NCBI RefSeq assembly: GCF_019972155.1
Contig: NZ_BOVL01000021.1
Coordinates: 174,501 to 238,500 of the forward strand
Direction of reading: 5' to 3'
DNA from: Bradyrhizobium sp. RD5-C2
GTDB taxonomy: Bacteria; Pseudomonadota; Alphaproteobacteria; Rhizobiales; Xanthobacteraceae
Length of the DNA stretch: 64,000 bases
In this document: in pieces, positions 35,481 through 43,683 of the stretch
Position numbering within the stretch: the stretch's first letter is position 1
Layout of the letters: the number at the start of each line of letters is the position of its first letter
The notes under the pieces: model-generated
What the model was told of the DNA's origin: nothing
Seen by the model: the letters and a program-made list of their open reading frames with translations, nothing else
Databases searched by the model: none
Translations under genes and position numbers: made by a program

Positions 35481-36857
35481 TCAATGCGAGATGTGCCGGG
35501 AGCGCATCACCTCGCGCAGCGCAGCGTAATGCTGATCATGCACATCCTGATTGAACAACGACCACGGCTCGGCGCTCGCCAGTAATGCAGGCACCGCAGC
35601 AGCCATCAGATTGCGATAATTCCTGAACTCGGTTGCAGCATCGGCGTTACGCCCCGCGGCAACGGCCATCTCGATTCGCCGCAGCGTGAGCACGAGCTCC
35701 TTCAGCCCGTTGCGCGCGAGCACGCGCTGCTGCTCGCCGCCCGACACGCTGGTGTTTTTGCGATCGGGATATTGCTCGGTCAACTCGCGCAGCTCGCGGC
35801 CGATCGTATCGACTGCAAGTGCGACGATGTCCTTGTCGCCGGCGGGAATCGCGGTCGCGAGCACTGTCGAGAAATCGTTGATCTCCTTCAGCGTTGCTCC
35901 GGCACCGTCGCGTTCATAGGGCTGCACGCCGTCGCCGACGGCCGTGAGATAGGCGACGAGGTCGCCCTTGTCCTGCGCCGAGAGATCGAGCTGAAAGGTC
36001 CGGTCGAAATAATCAACGACCTGGTTGAAATTGTCGAAGCGGCCATCGTGGAAGTACGGCGCATTGAAGTCGGCGTTGCGCAGGGTCGGCGTCTTGAACA
36101 GGCCGCCCGAACCGACATCATGCTGCTGGTGATCGACGAAGCCGGACGACGGCACATGGCATCCCGCGCAGCTCAGCGCCGGATCGTGCGGGAACGGCTT
36201 CGCGAACAACGCTTCGCCGCGGCGCTCCGCGTCGGTGATCTTGCCGGCCAGCCGCCCGGCAGGACCAAGGCTCGGATTGGGCAGGAAGTCGATGTCGTGA
36301 AGATAGGCCACGATCGCATCGAGCGTCGCCGGCGACGGCTCGGGACCTGCGAACTCGCTGGTGATGACGTTGTGGACGAAATCGCGCAGCGAGGCGAACC
36401 GGCCATCGGCGCCGTAAGGCGCAAGATAGCGGGCGCCGCGCAGGCTCGGAATCCTCACCGGATCGAACGAAAGGTTATTGGCCTTCGGGTTGAACAGCGC
36501 CCCGGTGGTGTCGAACGTGCCGGGCCGGCTCGACATCTTCGGCATGAAGAACTTGGCGTTGTTCGCACCATTGATGTGGCAGGTGCCGCAGCTCACGCCG
36601 GCCTGCCGTGCCACCTCGCCGAGCAGCCCCGGCGAATTGAAGGCGAGATCGCCGAGATTCACCAGATACGACTTGGCTCCGGTCCGCTCCGACTGGAACA
36701 CCTCGCGCGGCTTGTCGAGCGCATCCTCGTTCAGCTCGGTCGCAACCGGCAGCACGGTCTTGTCGCCGTCGACCGGAAACGCCGCCGCACGCCCGAGCAG
36801 CGCGAGGGCGATGACCGCTGAGAGCAACGCAGCCGGACGCAGATGAAGCGATCTCAT
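35481..36857 (-). CDS. Di-heme cytochrome c (cytochrome c peroxidase/MauG-like) 2
   Basis: 458 residues: a signal peptide (LLSAVIALALLGRAAA) and two c-heme motifs (CGTCH and CAGCH) with PYFHDGRFD after the second. Full-length paralogue of the gene at 30926. Its ATG overlaps the stop of the imelysin-like gene by 4 bp, so the two are translationally coupled. Di-heme cytochromes encoded with imelysins are a known pairing linked to periplasmic iron or copper handling, but the reaction here is unknown. Confidence 0.8.
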   Translation of the reverse strand: MRSLHLRPAALLSAVIALALLGRAAAFPVDGDKTVLPVATELNEDALDKPREVFQSERTGAKSYLVNLGDLAFNSPGLLGEVARQAGVSCGTCHINGANNAKFFMPKMSSRPGTFDTTGALFNPKANNLSFDPVRIPSLRGARYLAPYGADGRFASLRDFVHNVITSEFAGPEPSPATLDAIVAYLHDIDFLPNPSLGPAGRLAGKITDAERRGEALFAKPFPHDPALSCAGCHVPSSGFVDHQQHDVGSGGLFKTPTLRNADFNAPYFHDGRFDNFNQVVDYFDRTFQLDLSAQDKGDLVAYLTAVGDGVQPYERDGAGATLKEINDFSTVLATAIPAGDKDIVALAVDTIGRELRELTEQYPDRKNTSVSGGEQQRVLARNGLKELVLTLRRIEMAVAAGRNADAATEFRNYRNLMAAAVPALLASAEPWSLFNQDVHDQHYAALREVMRSRHISH

Positions 36858-37639
36858 CGTGCTTGCGCCTCCAAGGTCGGGCGCTGCAACCCGAGCTTTG
36901 CCGAGGCGCTCTGCAACGCGACGACCAGCTCCTCGCTGGTCTGGCGCAGATCGGCGATATTGACATGCGGCAGGTCCGGCGTCGCGACGATCGCCTCGAG
37001 CTGCTCGATCCGGTTCGTCACCATCTCGTCGAGCTTGCCGTCGACCGTATTGAGCGCGGCAGAGAAGATCGTGTGGTAGGCAAAGTCGATGCCGGCGATA
37101 TTGTTGCGCATGTCGTCCAGCGAGGTGCCGCTGATGCGCGACTCGCCGCCATCGGCTTTGCTTTCACCGACTTCGTAAGCGAGCCGCACGGTGCCATCCA
37201 GGAGACCCTGCGGCGTCAGCTTGATATCCTTGAGCTTGCCGTGAAGATCGTTCAGGTGATCGACCAGGCCCGTGGCATCGGTGGCGACCTCGGTACTACC
37301 AGCTCCGAACAGTTTCGCTTCGATGGCGTGAAACCCGCTGTCGGCATTCGGCCAGGCGTCGATCTGCGCATCGAGCTCGGGCACGAAGCCTGCAGTGAAC
37401 ACTTCCGAGCGTTCCCAGCCGGCGCGCGCCGACAGCCAGGCCTTCTTGGCGCCGGGCAAATCCGACGCAGCGGCGCGCTCGCGCAATGCACGCGCGCCCG
37501 CCAGCGCACTGGCAACGCCCTCGATCAGATACGGCCGATAGCGCTCGGCGCCGTCCTCGAGCGCGCCCGCATTCGCGGCGCGCACGCCTGCCGACGCTGC
37601 CAGCAGAGCAAGGCACGCCGCCACTCGCATCTTGTGCAT
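36854..37639 (-). CDS. Imelysin-like periplasmic protein (EfeO/M75-type)
   Basis: 261 residues: a signal peptide (MRVAACLALLAASAGVRAANA) and an all-helical imelysin domain. GFHAIEAKLFG carries the H-x-x-E motif of the M75/imelysin group, proposed to bind iron or another metal. The conserved WERSEVFTAGFVPELDAQIDAWP precedes it. It lacks the cupredoxin domain of full EfeO. It is first in a two-gene unit with di-heme cytochrome 2 (4-bp overlap). ATG 37639 is preferred to an upstream TTG at 37645. Confidence 0.75.
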   Translation of the reverse strand: MHKMRVAACLALLAASAGVRAANAGALEDGAERYRPYLIEGVASALAGARALRERAAASDLPGAKKAWLSARAGWERSEVFTAGFVPELDAQIDAWPNADSGFHAIEAKLFGAGSTEVATDATGLVDHLNDLHGKLKDIKLTPQGLLDGTVRLAYEVGESKADGGESRISGTSLDDMRNNIAGIDFAYHTIFSAALNTVDGKLDEMVTNRIEQLEAIVATPDLPHVNIADLRQTSEELVVALQSASAKLGLQRPTLEAQAR

Positions 37640-37717
37640 AGTCAACCCACTCGTCTGCCGCGAAGGGCTCGCGGCACGTAATCGGGGCGAACTATTGTCG
37701 GTATCCTATGCGGATTT

Positions 37718-37724
37718 GTGACAG
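37718..37724 (-). promoter_or_regulatory. CTGTCAC half-site upstream of the imelysin-cytochrome operon
   Basis: On the minus strand CTGTCAC is followed by the consensus-like spacer AAAT, but the second repeat (CCGCATA) is poor. It lies about 80 bp before the imelysin start. The surrounding 37640-37873 also contains the promoter region of the divergent prepilin peptidase and no other gene. Confidence 0.3.
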
Positions 37725-37873
37725 CGCAGACTTTTTGTCGCATCTTTTCTGCTTCGCGATCGTTGTTGACGATCACAATCCCGCAAACGCATTACTCGAT
37801 TGAAAATACGCTGTTCAACGCGCGTGAGTTGTTGCAACACAGTGTGTTCACGCGTCACACTTGTCCCGCCACC

Positions 37874-38365
37874 ATGCCAATCGATCGTGAAGCTATTTAT
37901 TTCATTGCATCCTACGGCACGCTTTGCGTGCTGTGCTGCACCGTCGCGCTGATCGATCTGCGCCACGGCATCATTCCCGATTGGCTGAATCTTGCGATCG
38001 CGGCACTCGGGCTTGCACATGTCGTCATCACTGAAAGTATCACAGCCGCGTTCAGTGCGATGGCGATCGCCGCCCTCGTCGGCGCACTGTTCTTTCTATT
38101 GCAGAGACTCTACTTCGTCGTGCGGCATGTGGACGGCTTGGGACTCGGCGACGTCAAGTTTCTTGCCGCCGCGACGATCTGGGTCGGCGCTTTTGGGATT
38201 TCGACCCTGCTGCTGATCGCGGCACTCGCGGCACTTGCTGTCGCCGGCAGCCTGCAACTCGCGGGGCACGAGATGAAGCGCCAGACGTCGATCCCGTTCG
38301 GTCCTTTTCTTGCGCTAGGACTTCTCCTGACGCCGGCCCTGCAGGGCTGGCTGGGATTGAACTAG
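37874..38365 (+). CDS. Prepilin peptidase (A24 family, short CpaA/TadV-like form)
   Basis: 163 residues, all membrane helices. The two catalytic aspartates of the GxGD peptidases are visible in LIDLRHGIIPDWLN and GLGLGDVKFLAAATIWVG. The N-terminal methyltransferase half of classical GspO/PilD is absent. It is convergent with the type II secretion operon (19 bp between ends) and is the obvious candidate to process the gspG-H-I-J-K pseudopilins, although it could also serve a pilus elsewhere. ATG 37874 is the most plausible start; the frame is open for 52 codons before it. Confidence 0.8.
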   Translation: MPIDREAIYFIASYGTLCVLCCTVALIDLRHGIIPDWLNLAIAALGLAHVVITESITAAFSAMAIAALVGALFFLLQRLYFVVRHVDGLGLGDVKFLAAATIWVGAFGISTLLLIAALAALAVAGSLQLAGHEMKRQTSIPFGPFLALGLLLTPALQGWLGLN

Positions 38366-38384
38366 CGCGGGAGCGAGTGCGCAA

Positions 38385-39029
38385 TCACCTCTGGATCCGC
38401 GCCGCCAGCGGCCTCCTGTCCGCACTGACGGGAACAAGGCGGACATCGCCGCTCTCCTCGGTGCCCGGCTGAGGCAATGTGAGCACGGCGTCGTGCTCGT
38501 CTTTCTGCATCGTGACTTCGCGTCCGCTGATCGTTCGCAGCTTCCAGCCCTGGAAATCGTCGCCGAGCTTCAGCCGCAATGCGGTCTTGTTCGCTTGGTC
38601 CAGAAAGATCCCGAAGCTTTCATCGTCTCCCGCGATCGTGCCGACCAGCGACAGCGGCGGCGGCTCGAGCGCGACCTTGCGCGGCGGCGTCGGCAACGGC
38701 TTGCTGACTTCCGGTTCCGCGACGACGGCAGGCGGCGGCCGCCGCGACGGCGAGAACACCGGGCGGTCGCGGGTGTTGGACAGCGTCTTGAGCGGAATGC
38801 CCCACAGCGGATTTGCGCTGAGCGGCCGGGGCGTCGGGGCCGGCGGAGGCGTCACCCGGACCGAGGTCACCGGTTCGGACGGCGGCGGTGAACTCAACAC
38901 CGGCCCGCCCAGGCGGGTATCATCGAGCGTCCCGGCGTCCAGTGCATCGCCGGATGGGTCAGGCACCGCAGCCGGCGCCGAATAGGCCGACACCGCCAAC
39001 AGCACGATGGTTGCAGCGAAGCGTCGCAT
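38385..39029 (-). CDS. T2SS GspC/GspN-like protein
   Basis: 214 residues: a signal or anchor segment (FAATIVLLAVSAYSAPAA), a Pro-rich linker (about 45-85), and a C-terminal beta domain (LSLVGTIAGDDESFGIFLDQ, then RLKLGDDFQGWKLRTISGREV) resembling the homology region of GspC that contacts the secretin. No PDZ domain follows. As the last gene of the T2SS operon it takes the place of GspC/HxcP or a GspN. It starts at ATG 39029, sharing the A with the gspM TGA (TGATG). Confidence 0.65.
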   Translation of the reverse strand: MRRFAATIVLLAVSAYSAPAAVPDPSGDALDAGTLDDTRLGGPVLSSPPPSEPVTSVRVTPPPAPTPRPLSANPLWGIPLKTLSNTRDRPVFSPSRRPPPAVVAEPEVSKPLPTPPRKVALEPPPLSLVGTIAGDDESFGIFLDQANKTALRLKLGDDFQGWKLRTISGREVTMQKDEHDAVLTLPQPGTEESGDVRLVPVSADRRPLAARIQR

Positions 39030-39592
39030 CACTTGGCTCCTCGCCATTGTCCGGATACGCCGAGCAGCACGCGCAGTCTGCCGGGATCAGCGCCCTTGGC
39101 CGCTTCGTCGGCGACGGGTTGCACGACCAGTTGGTCGATGAACAGGAACGGCATGCCGGCTTCGAGATCGTAGAGCACCTGCTGCAGTTGCGCCTGCTCG
39201 ATCTCGCTGCTTGCGACCATGCTGATGAAGCCGGCCTTGGCCGGCGCGTTGGGAACGTCGAGCTGCGTCGACAGCACGTTGCCGCCGGCCTTGATCACCG
39301 CGCCCGATACGCGTTGCAGCAGCGTGGCGCCGGCAACGGTGACGGTCGCCCCCTCGAGATAGGCGGAGCCGGTCGGCATCGGGGACTGGCCGGGCGCGGT
39401 ATTCGCCTTGGATCGTCCCTCGAGTTGCTCCAGCATTCCGGCCGACGCCGCAACATCGCTGCGCAGGCCAATGATGTCCGAGAGCGACGAGATGACGGCG
39501 AACAGCAGCAGCACGAAGAGGCCGAGATAGCTCGCGGTCGCGACCAGTGGCGAGGTGCTGACGGCCGTCAGCGATCGGGATGCTGCGCTCAT
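39029..39592 (-). CDS. gspM: T2SS inner-membrane protein GspM
   Basis: 187 residues with one N-terminal TM segment (ASYLGLFVLLLFAVISSL), a coiled region, and a small alpha/beta domain of GspM type (GGNVLSTQLDVPNA, LYDLEAGMPFLFIDQLVVQP). It forms the inner-membrane platform with GspL. The start overlaps the gspL stop by 4 bp, showing coupling. Confidence 0.8.
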   Translation of the reverse strand: MSAASRSLTAVSTSPLVATASYLGLFVLLLFAVISSLSDIIGLRSDVAASAGMLEQLEGRSKANTAPGQSPMPTGSAYLEGATVTVAGATLLQRVSGAVIKAGGNVLSTQLDVPNAPAKAGFISMVASSEIEQAQLQQVLYDLEAGMPFLFIDQLVVQPVADEAAKGADPGRLRVLLGVSGQWRGAK

Positions 39593-40662
39593 GAGCCGGA
39601 CCCAAAAGAAGCGGATATGTTGGCCTCGACGTGGAACCGCTCCGCCGATTCATTCGCGGCGCGGGTCGTCGGCGCGAAGAACGTCGCGCGGGTGAATTGC
39701 GGCGACTGCTCCAGCAAGCGGATCAGGGATGGCGCATCCTGGGTCAATCCGACCACCTGCACCTTGTTGCCCTCGATGCGGAGCTCCGTCACATAAGTCG
39801 TGTCGGGCAGAACGCGCGAGACCGCCTCCAGAACCATGACGCTCGACGGCGTCGTCTGCTTGCGCTTGGCGAGCAGGCCGATGCCGGACGAGTCGCCATT
39901 GGCATCGAGACGCAGCGCGGCGCGGCGCTGCGAGATGCGGTGCTGCAGGTCCTCCTGCTCGGATTGCAGCCATCCGCCGAGATAGATGTTGAGCAGCAGG
40001 GAGACCGCCGCCGCGGCCGCCGTCGAAACCAGGCCGATGCGCAACAGGCGCGGAACCGCAGGTCCGGCAAGGCCGCGCAGCGATCTGTCGAGCAGCGTCA
40101 CCTGCTGCGGGGCGCCGTCGCCGCCAACCGCCGGCGCCGAGACCGCAACGGAGCCGGCGCCGAGCATCCTGGCCATCCGGACCAGCGGATCGACCTTGGT
40201 CGCCGCGGTCGCACTGAACGCGACTTCAATGCGGTCATTGGCGATCGGCTGTGGCGAACCCCAGCCAAACACCGCATCGGCGGCGGTCCATGGCGTCAGC
40301 CGGTCGACCTGCGCGCGGATCATGCCATCGAGGAAGTCGCCGGCCTGGCTCGGGAAATCGAGCACGCGGCTGACGATCTGATCAGACCGCAATCGCACTT
40401 CGATGCGGCTGCCGTCGAACGCGGTCTTCCACTCTGCCGACAACGGAGGCTGCGGCGCGTCGTGATCGAGCCGGAACGAAACCGGAGCCGACGGCGAGCC
40501 GTCCCTCGCCACGGCGGCGCGGGCCGTGTATGTGCCGTCGGCATTCTCGTCGAGCTCGATGCTGCGCCGGAGCATGAACCTGCCGGCAACGCCGTCGACG
40601 GCCGTCGCGACCGCGCCGATCCATTGCTCGAACCATTGCCGTGCCTCGGCGAGCATAGCCAT
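39589..40662 (-). CDS. gspL: T2SS assembly-platform protein GspL (PilN-like C-terminus)
   Basis: 357 residues: a cytoplasmic actin-like region, one TM helix near residue 215-235 (GLVSTAAAAAVSLLLNIYLG), and a periplasmic PilN-type domain (LEAVSRVLPDTTYVTELRIE, LIRLLEQSPQFTRATF). It links the GspE ATPase to GspM. ATG 40662 shares its A with the gspK stop (TGATG) and follows GAGGAGAGG. Confidence 0.8.
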   Translation of the reverse strand: MAMLAEARQWFEQWIGAVATAVDGVAGRFMLRRSIELDENADGTYTARAAVARDGSPSAPVSFRLDHDAPQPPLSAEWKTAFDGSRIEVRLRSDQIVSRVLDFPSQAGDFLDGMIRAQVDRLTPWTAADAVFGWGSPQPIANDRIEVAFSATAATKVDPLVRMARMLGAGSVAVSAPAVGGDGAPQQVTLLDRSLRGLAGPAVPRLLRIGLVSTAAAAAVSLLLNIYLGGWLQSEQEDLQHRISQRRAALRLDANGDSSGIGLLAKRKQTTPSSVMVLEAVSRVLPDTTYVTELRIEGNKVQVVGLTQDAPSLIRLLEQSPQFTRATFFAPTTRAANESAERFHVEANISASFGSGS

Positions 40663-41579
40663 CAACCTCTCCTCTGCGGCAGAACCGTACTGCGCGGCTC
40701 GACATCGTTCTGCCAGGACAACACACGATAGGGCTCGACCTTGTCGCCGAGCGCGATCACCGCTTCAGACGTGGTGCGGTGACCGTTGCGGAACCGGATC
40801 GAGATTGCGATCCGGTAGCAGGGGCTCTGCGCCGTCGATGCCGCAGTTTGCGGGTTCGGCGCCTGCGATCCAGCGGTGGGGCCGCCGTTCGGCGGGGGAG
40901 CCGGCGAGCCGAAACCGTCCTGCTGCTTCCCCGATGCCTTGTCCACGGCAAGAGCGACTTCCGGCGCAGCGATCGCCGGATCGACATCCGGACTGCCGTT
41001 GAACACCGTCACGAACGGCAACACGCGATCGACGAAGGCTTCGGGGATGCCGGCAACCAGCGCCAGCTCATTGACATGGGTGAACAGCCCCTGCCGCGGC
41101 GAATAGCCGAGCGCGTTGTAGCGCGCGGCCTCCACATTCTCGCTGCCCGGCACCGGCCGGGTTCGCCAGCCGACGATCCGGTCGGCGTACTCGCTGGCCG
41201 CGTCCTTGCGGGCGCCGAGCACCACGAAGAGGCCGATCAGCATCTCCTTCGATGCATAGTTCAGGTCAACGCGGCCGGCCTCCGACGCGAAGGTGACAGC
41301 AACGCTGGCGTCGTCCAGCCCGAAATGAAACGCCCCGTGCTGCGGCCTCGTCTTCTCATCCGTCAACGTCAGCTGATAGGCGGTGAGTTCGAGCCCGGCC
41401 GACACCAGCGCCTCGGTCTGCAACGACAGGTCACTGGCCGCCAAGGCGCGCGCCGACGCGGCAAGATAGGCCGAGAAGATGATCGCCAGCGACGACAGCG
41501 CAAGCAGGATCCAGAGCACCGCAACGATGACGAAGCCGCGATTGGCCGGCGATCGGCCGATATTGCCGGAGGCGCCCAT
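40662..41579 (-). CDS. gspK: T2SS minor pseudopilin GspK
   Basis: 305 residues. The prepilin cleavage region reads NRG-FVIVAVLWILLALSSLA. It lacks the usual Glu5, which is characteristic of GspK at the pseudopilus tip. Also typical are the large globular domain with SEAGRVDLNYAS and helix-hairpin repeats (THVNELALVAGIPEAFVDRV). A Pro/Gly/Ala-rich insert of about 35 residues lies near the end. ATG 41579 overlaps the gspJ stop by one base; the frame is open upstream but inside gspJ. Confidence 0.85.
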   Translation of the reverse strand: MGASGNIGRSPANRGFVIVAVLWILLALSSLAIIFSAYLAASARALAASDLSLQTEALVSAGLELTAYQLTLTDEKTRPQHGAFHFGLDDASVAVTFASEAGRVDLNYASKEMLIGLFVVLGARKDAASEYADRIVGWRTRPVPGSENVEAARYNALGYSPRQGLFTHVNELALVAGIPEAFVDRVLPFVTVFNGSPDVDPAIAAPEVALAVDKASGKQQDGFGSPAPPPNGGPTAGSQAPNPQTAASTAQSPCYRIAISIRFRNGHRTTSEAVIALGDKVEPYRVLSWQNDVEPRSTVLPQRRG

Positions 41580-42286
41580 CAGGTCTTCCCCTGATCGGCA
41601 GCACCGTCGGCACTTTGCTTGTCGCCGCAATTGCCGTCCGGCTTGGTGCAGTCGCTCGGAAGCTGGACGTGGACCGGCGCGATGGTCGACACCGACAGGA
41701 CGCGCTGGCTCGCCGCGTCACGCACGGTCAGCCGGATCATCGCCGGCAGCTTGTTGGCATCCTTCCACACACTCTTCCAGGCCCGGTCGGGACCGGCATA
41801 GGCGAACGACAGGCGATAGGGTGCGCGCAGCAGCACGACTGGGCTGCCGAGATGCACCTGTTCCGACAGCGAGACCCCGTCGGTCAGCGGCGTGAAGCGC
41901 GTCTGCGAACGAACCGTGACGAACTCGCCGCGATCCCGGGTTTCGCCAAGGCGCACCAGGTCGAGCCCCGGCCCCGCATTCGGCCCCACCGACGTGCGCA
42001 CGAACATCACGGACAGTTCCGATCCGTCGAACAGCGGCTTGTGGGTATCGCGGTTGGCGGCAACGAATTCCGCCGCAGCAAGATCGGCGCCGATCCGCTC
42101 CAGCGCGATGCCGATCAATTCGCTGCGCTGGATCCGGTCGAGCCCCCGGTTCCAGCTCGGCAGCCATTGCGCCGTGATGCTGGCGAGCGCCGACAGCAAC
42201 AGCCCCATCAGTGCCAGTGCAACGATGGTCTCGATCAGCGTGAAGCCGCGTTCATGCGTTCGCTGTGCTGTGCCTGCCGGGGTCAT
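41579..42286 (-). CDS. gspJ: T2SS minor pseudopilin GspJ
   Basis: 235 residues with the prepilin motif ERG-FTLIETIVALALMGLLLS and a globular beta domain. DRGEFVTVRSQT and the length fit GspJ. The C-terminal tail is charged and holds two cysteines (DCTKPDGNC). The start overlaps the gspI stop by 4 bp. Together with GspI and GspK it would form the pseudopilus tip complex. Confidence 0.8.
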   Translation of the reverse strand: MTPAGTAQRTHERGFTLIETIVALALMGLLLSALASITAQWLPSWNRGLDRIQRSELIGIALERIGADLAAAEFVAANRDTHKPLFDGSELSVMFVRTSVGPNAGPGLDLVRLGETRDRGEFVTVRSQTRFTPLTDGVSLSEQVHLGSPVVLLRAPYRLSFAYAGPDRAWKSVWKDANKLPAMIRLTVRDAASQRVLSVSTIAPVHVQLPSDCTKPDGNCGDKQSADGAADQGKT

Positions 42287-42693
42287 TCCGATGACCTCGG
42301 CATCAGGCGCACGGTGCGAATGTCGGACAACGCGCCGCCCGGAGATTTGACGCGAATTCGCACCAGCTCCGGCGCCCAGGGCACGTTGCCCTCGGGCACC
42401 GTCCAGTCGCCACCGAGCGGACTGACCTCGATGGTCCAGCGGTAGCCCTCAGCCTGTCCCGTCGACGTGCCTGACTGCAATTCGGCGCGCGGCGGAATGC
42501 CGACCGTCATCAAGGTGCGCACCGCCTGCATCAGCGCAACGTGCTGCTCCATGGCCCGGACGCCGCGCGTCTTGACGCCCATCACCGCGCCGATCGCAAC
42601 GATCGAGACAGCCACCAGCGCCAGCGCCACCAGCACCTCGATGATGGTGAACCCTGCATCAGGGCGGTTAGTTGACGGCAACGTCGCGAGCAA
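42283..42693 (-). CDS. gspI: T2SS minor pseudopilin GspI
   Basis: About 136 residues with the prepilin motif DAG-FTIIEVLVALALVAVSIVAI. GspI-type start-point uncertainty: the frame is open to an ATG at 42744, which would overlap gspH by 77 bp. I prefer TTG 42693, placed after GGAAGGG, giving a 13-residue leader; TTG 42702 is also possible. It is coupled to gspJ by ATGA. Confidence 0.75.
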   Translation of the reverse strand: MLATLPSTNRPDAGFTIIEVLVALALVAVSIVAIGAVMGVKTRGVRAMEQHVALMQAVRTLMTVGIPPRAELQSGTSTGQAEGYRWTIEVSPLGGDWTVPEGNVPWAPELVRIRVKSPGGALSDIRTVRLMPRSSE

Positions 42694-43132
42694 CGATTTC
42701 AACCCTTCCGGTGAGCCAGTTGACGCGGACCTCATATCCCGCATCGAGCCGCGTCAGCGCGATCGAGCCGCCGCAGGAACCGCCATTGGCGAAGAAGCGG
42801 ATGGTCGACAGTGCGGCGCGGCGCTGACAGCTTTGCGGCAGCACCGCATCGAACCGCACGTCATCGGGGATTCGCACCGTCATGCGCGACGCGCCGGAGT
42901 GAATCACCCGGCTCGCCGCGTCGACCAGGGTCGCAACGCTGGTGCTGCGCTCGATGGCGGCATTGCGATCGGCCTTCAGCAGCGTTGCGGTCTGCAACGC
43001 ATAGGCCTGCAAGCGCGATCGCGAGGTCTGGTGCGGAATGAACGGAAGCAGCACGGCCGCCAGCAGCGCGATGATGGCAAGCACGCACACCATCTCGAGC
43101 AGGGTGAAACCGCGCTGCAACGCCTCATTCAT
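42668..43132 (-). CDS. gspH: T2SS minor pseudopilin GspH
   Basis: 154 residues with the prepilin motif QRG-FTLLEMVCVLAIIALLAA and the GspH-type beta domain (ADRNAAIERSTSVATLVD, IRFFANGGSCGGSIALTR, VNWLTGRVEI). ATG 43132 gives an eight-residue leader; an in-frame TTG at 43141 preceded by AGGGA is an alternative. It lies 15 bp after gspG. Confidence 0.8.
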   Translation of the reverse strand: MNEALQRGFTLLEMVCVLAIIALLAAVLLPFIPHQTSRSRLQAYALQTATLLKADRNAAIERSTSVATLVDAASRVIHSGASRMTVRIPDDVRFDAVLPQSCQRRAALSTIRFFANGGSCGGSIALTRLDAGYEVRVNWLTGRVEIVARDVAVN

Positions 43133-43147
43133 GCTCGTCAAGCATCC

Positions 43148-43666
43148 CTATTGTTGGTCGTTGTTGGCGGCTGTCGTCTTTTCAAGCGAGATGTCAGCCG
43201 AGGTGCCGCTACCGCCCTCCTGACCATCGGACCCATAGGAGACGATGTCGTAGGGCCCGTGTTCGCCGGGCGAGCGATAGAGATAGGCATGGTTCCACGG
43301 ATCGTTCGGAACGTTGCCGCCCTTCAGATACGGACCATTCCAGGCGGCGACCCCCGGCGTGCGCCGGACCAACGCGGCAAGTCCCTCCGCCGTGGACGGG
43401 AAGCGCCCGGCGTCGAGGTAGAACAGGTCGAGCGCGCTGGAGAAGCTCTGCAACTGAATGCGCGCGGTCTTGACCTTGGATTCGCTGAGATAGTTGAGCA
43501 CGCGCGGCCCAATCAGCCCCATGATGAGGCCGATGATCGCGATCACCACCAGCATCTCGACGAGGGTAAAGCCCGCCTGCCCTGAACGTCGAGGCGGTTG
43601 TGCGCGCGTCGGATCGCGTCCCGCTCGCATGGAAAATGTTTCGATGATCGTGTTGCGCGATATCAT
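43148..43666 (-). CDS. gspG: T2SS major pseudopilin GspG
   Basis: 172 residues. The prepilin site QAG-FTLVEMLVVIAIIGLIMG is preceded by an unusually long basic leader of about 32 residues, so the true start may be internal. The mature part has the major-pseudopilin pattern: LDLFYLDAGRFPSTAEGLAA, NGPYLKGGNVPNDPWNHAY, and the calcium-site-like YDIVSYGSDGQEGG. It builds the pseudopilus piston. Confidence 0.85.
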   Translation of the reverse strand: MISRNTIIETFSMRAGRDPTRAQPPRRSGQAGFTLVEMLVVIAIIGLIMGLIGPRVLNYLSESKVKTARIQLQSFSSALDLFYLDAGRFPSTAEGLAALVRRTPGVAAWNGPYLKGGNVPNDPWNHAYLYRSPGEHGPYDIVSYGSDGQEGGSGTSADISLEKTTAANNDQQ

Positions 43667-43683
43667 GACCGATGACCCCTGCT

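Noticed and set aside
35284..35484. 66-codon minus-strand frame between cytochrome 2 and phosphoesterase 2
   Set aside because: It covers the hairpin and the promoter region, has no ribosome site and no family resemblance.
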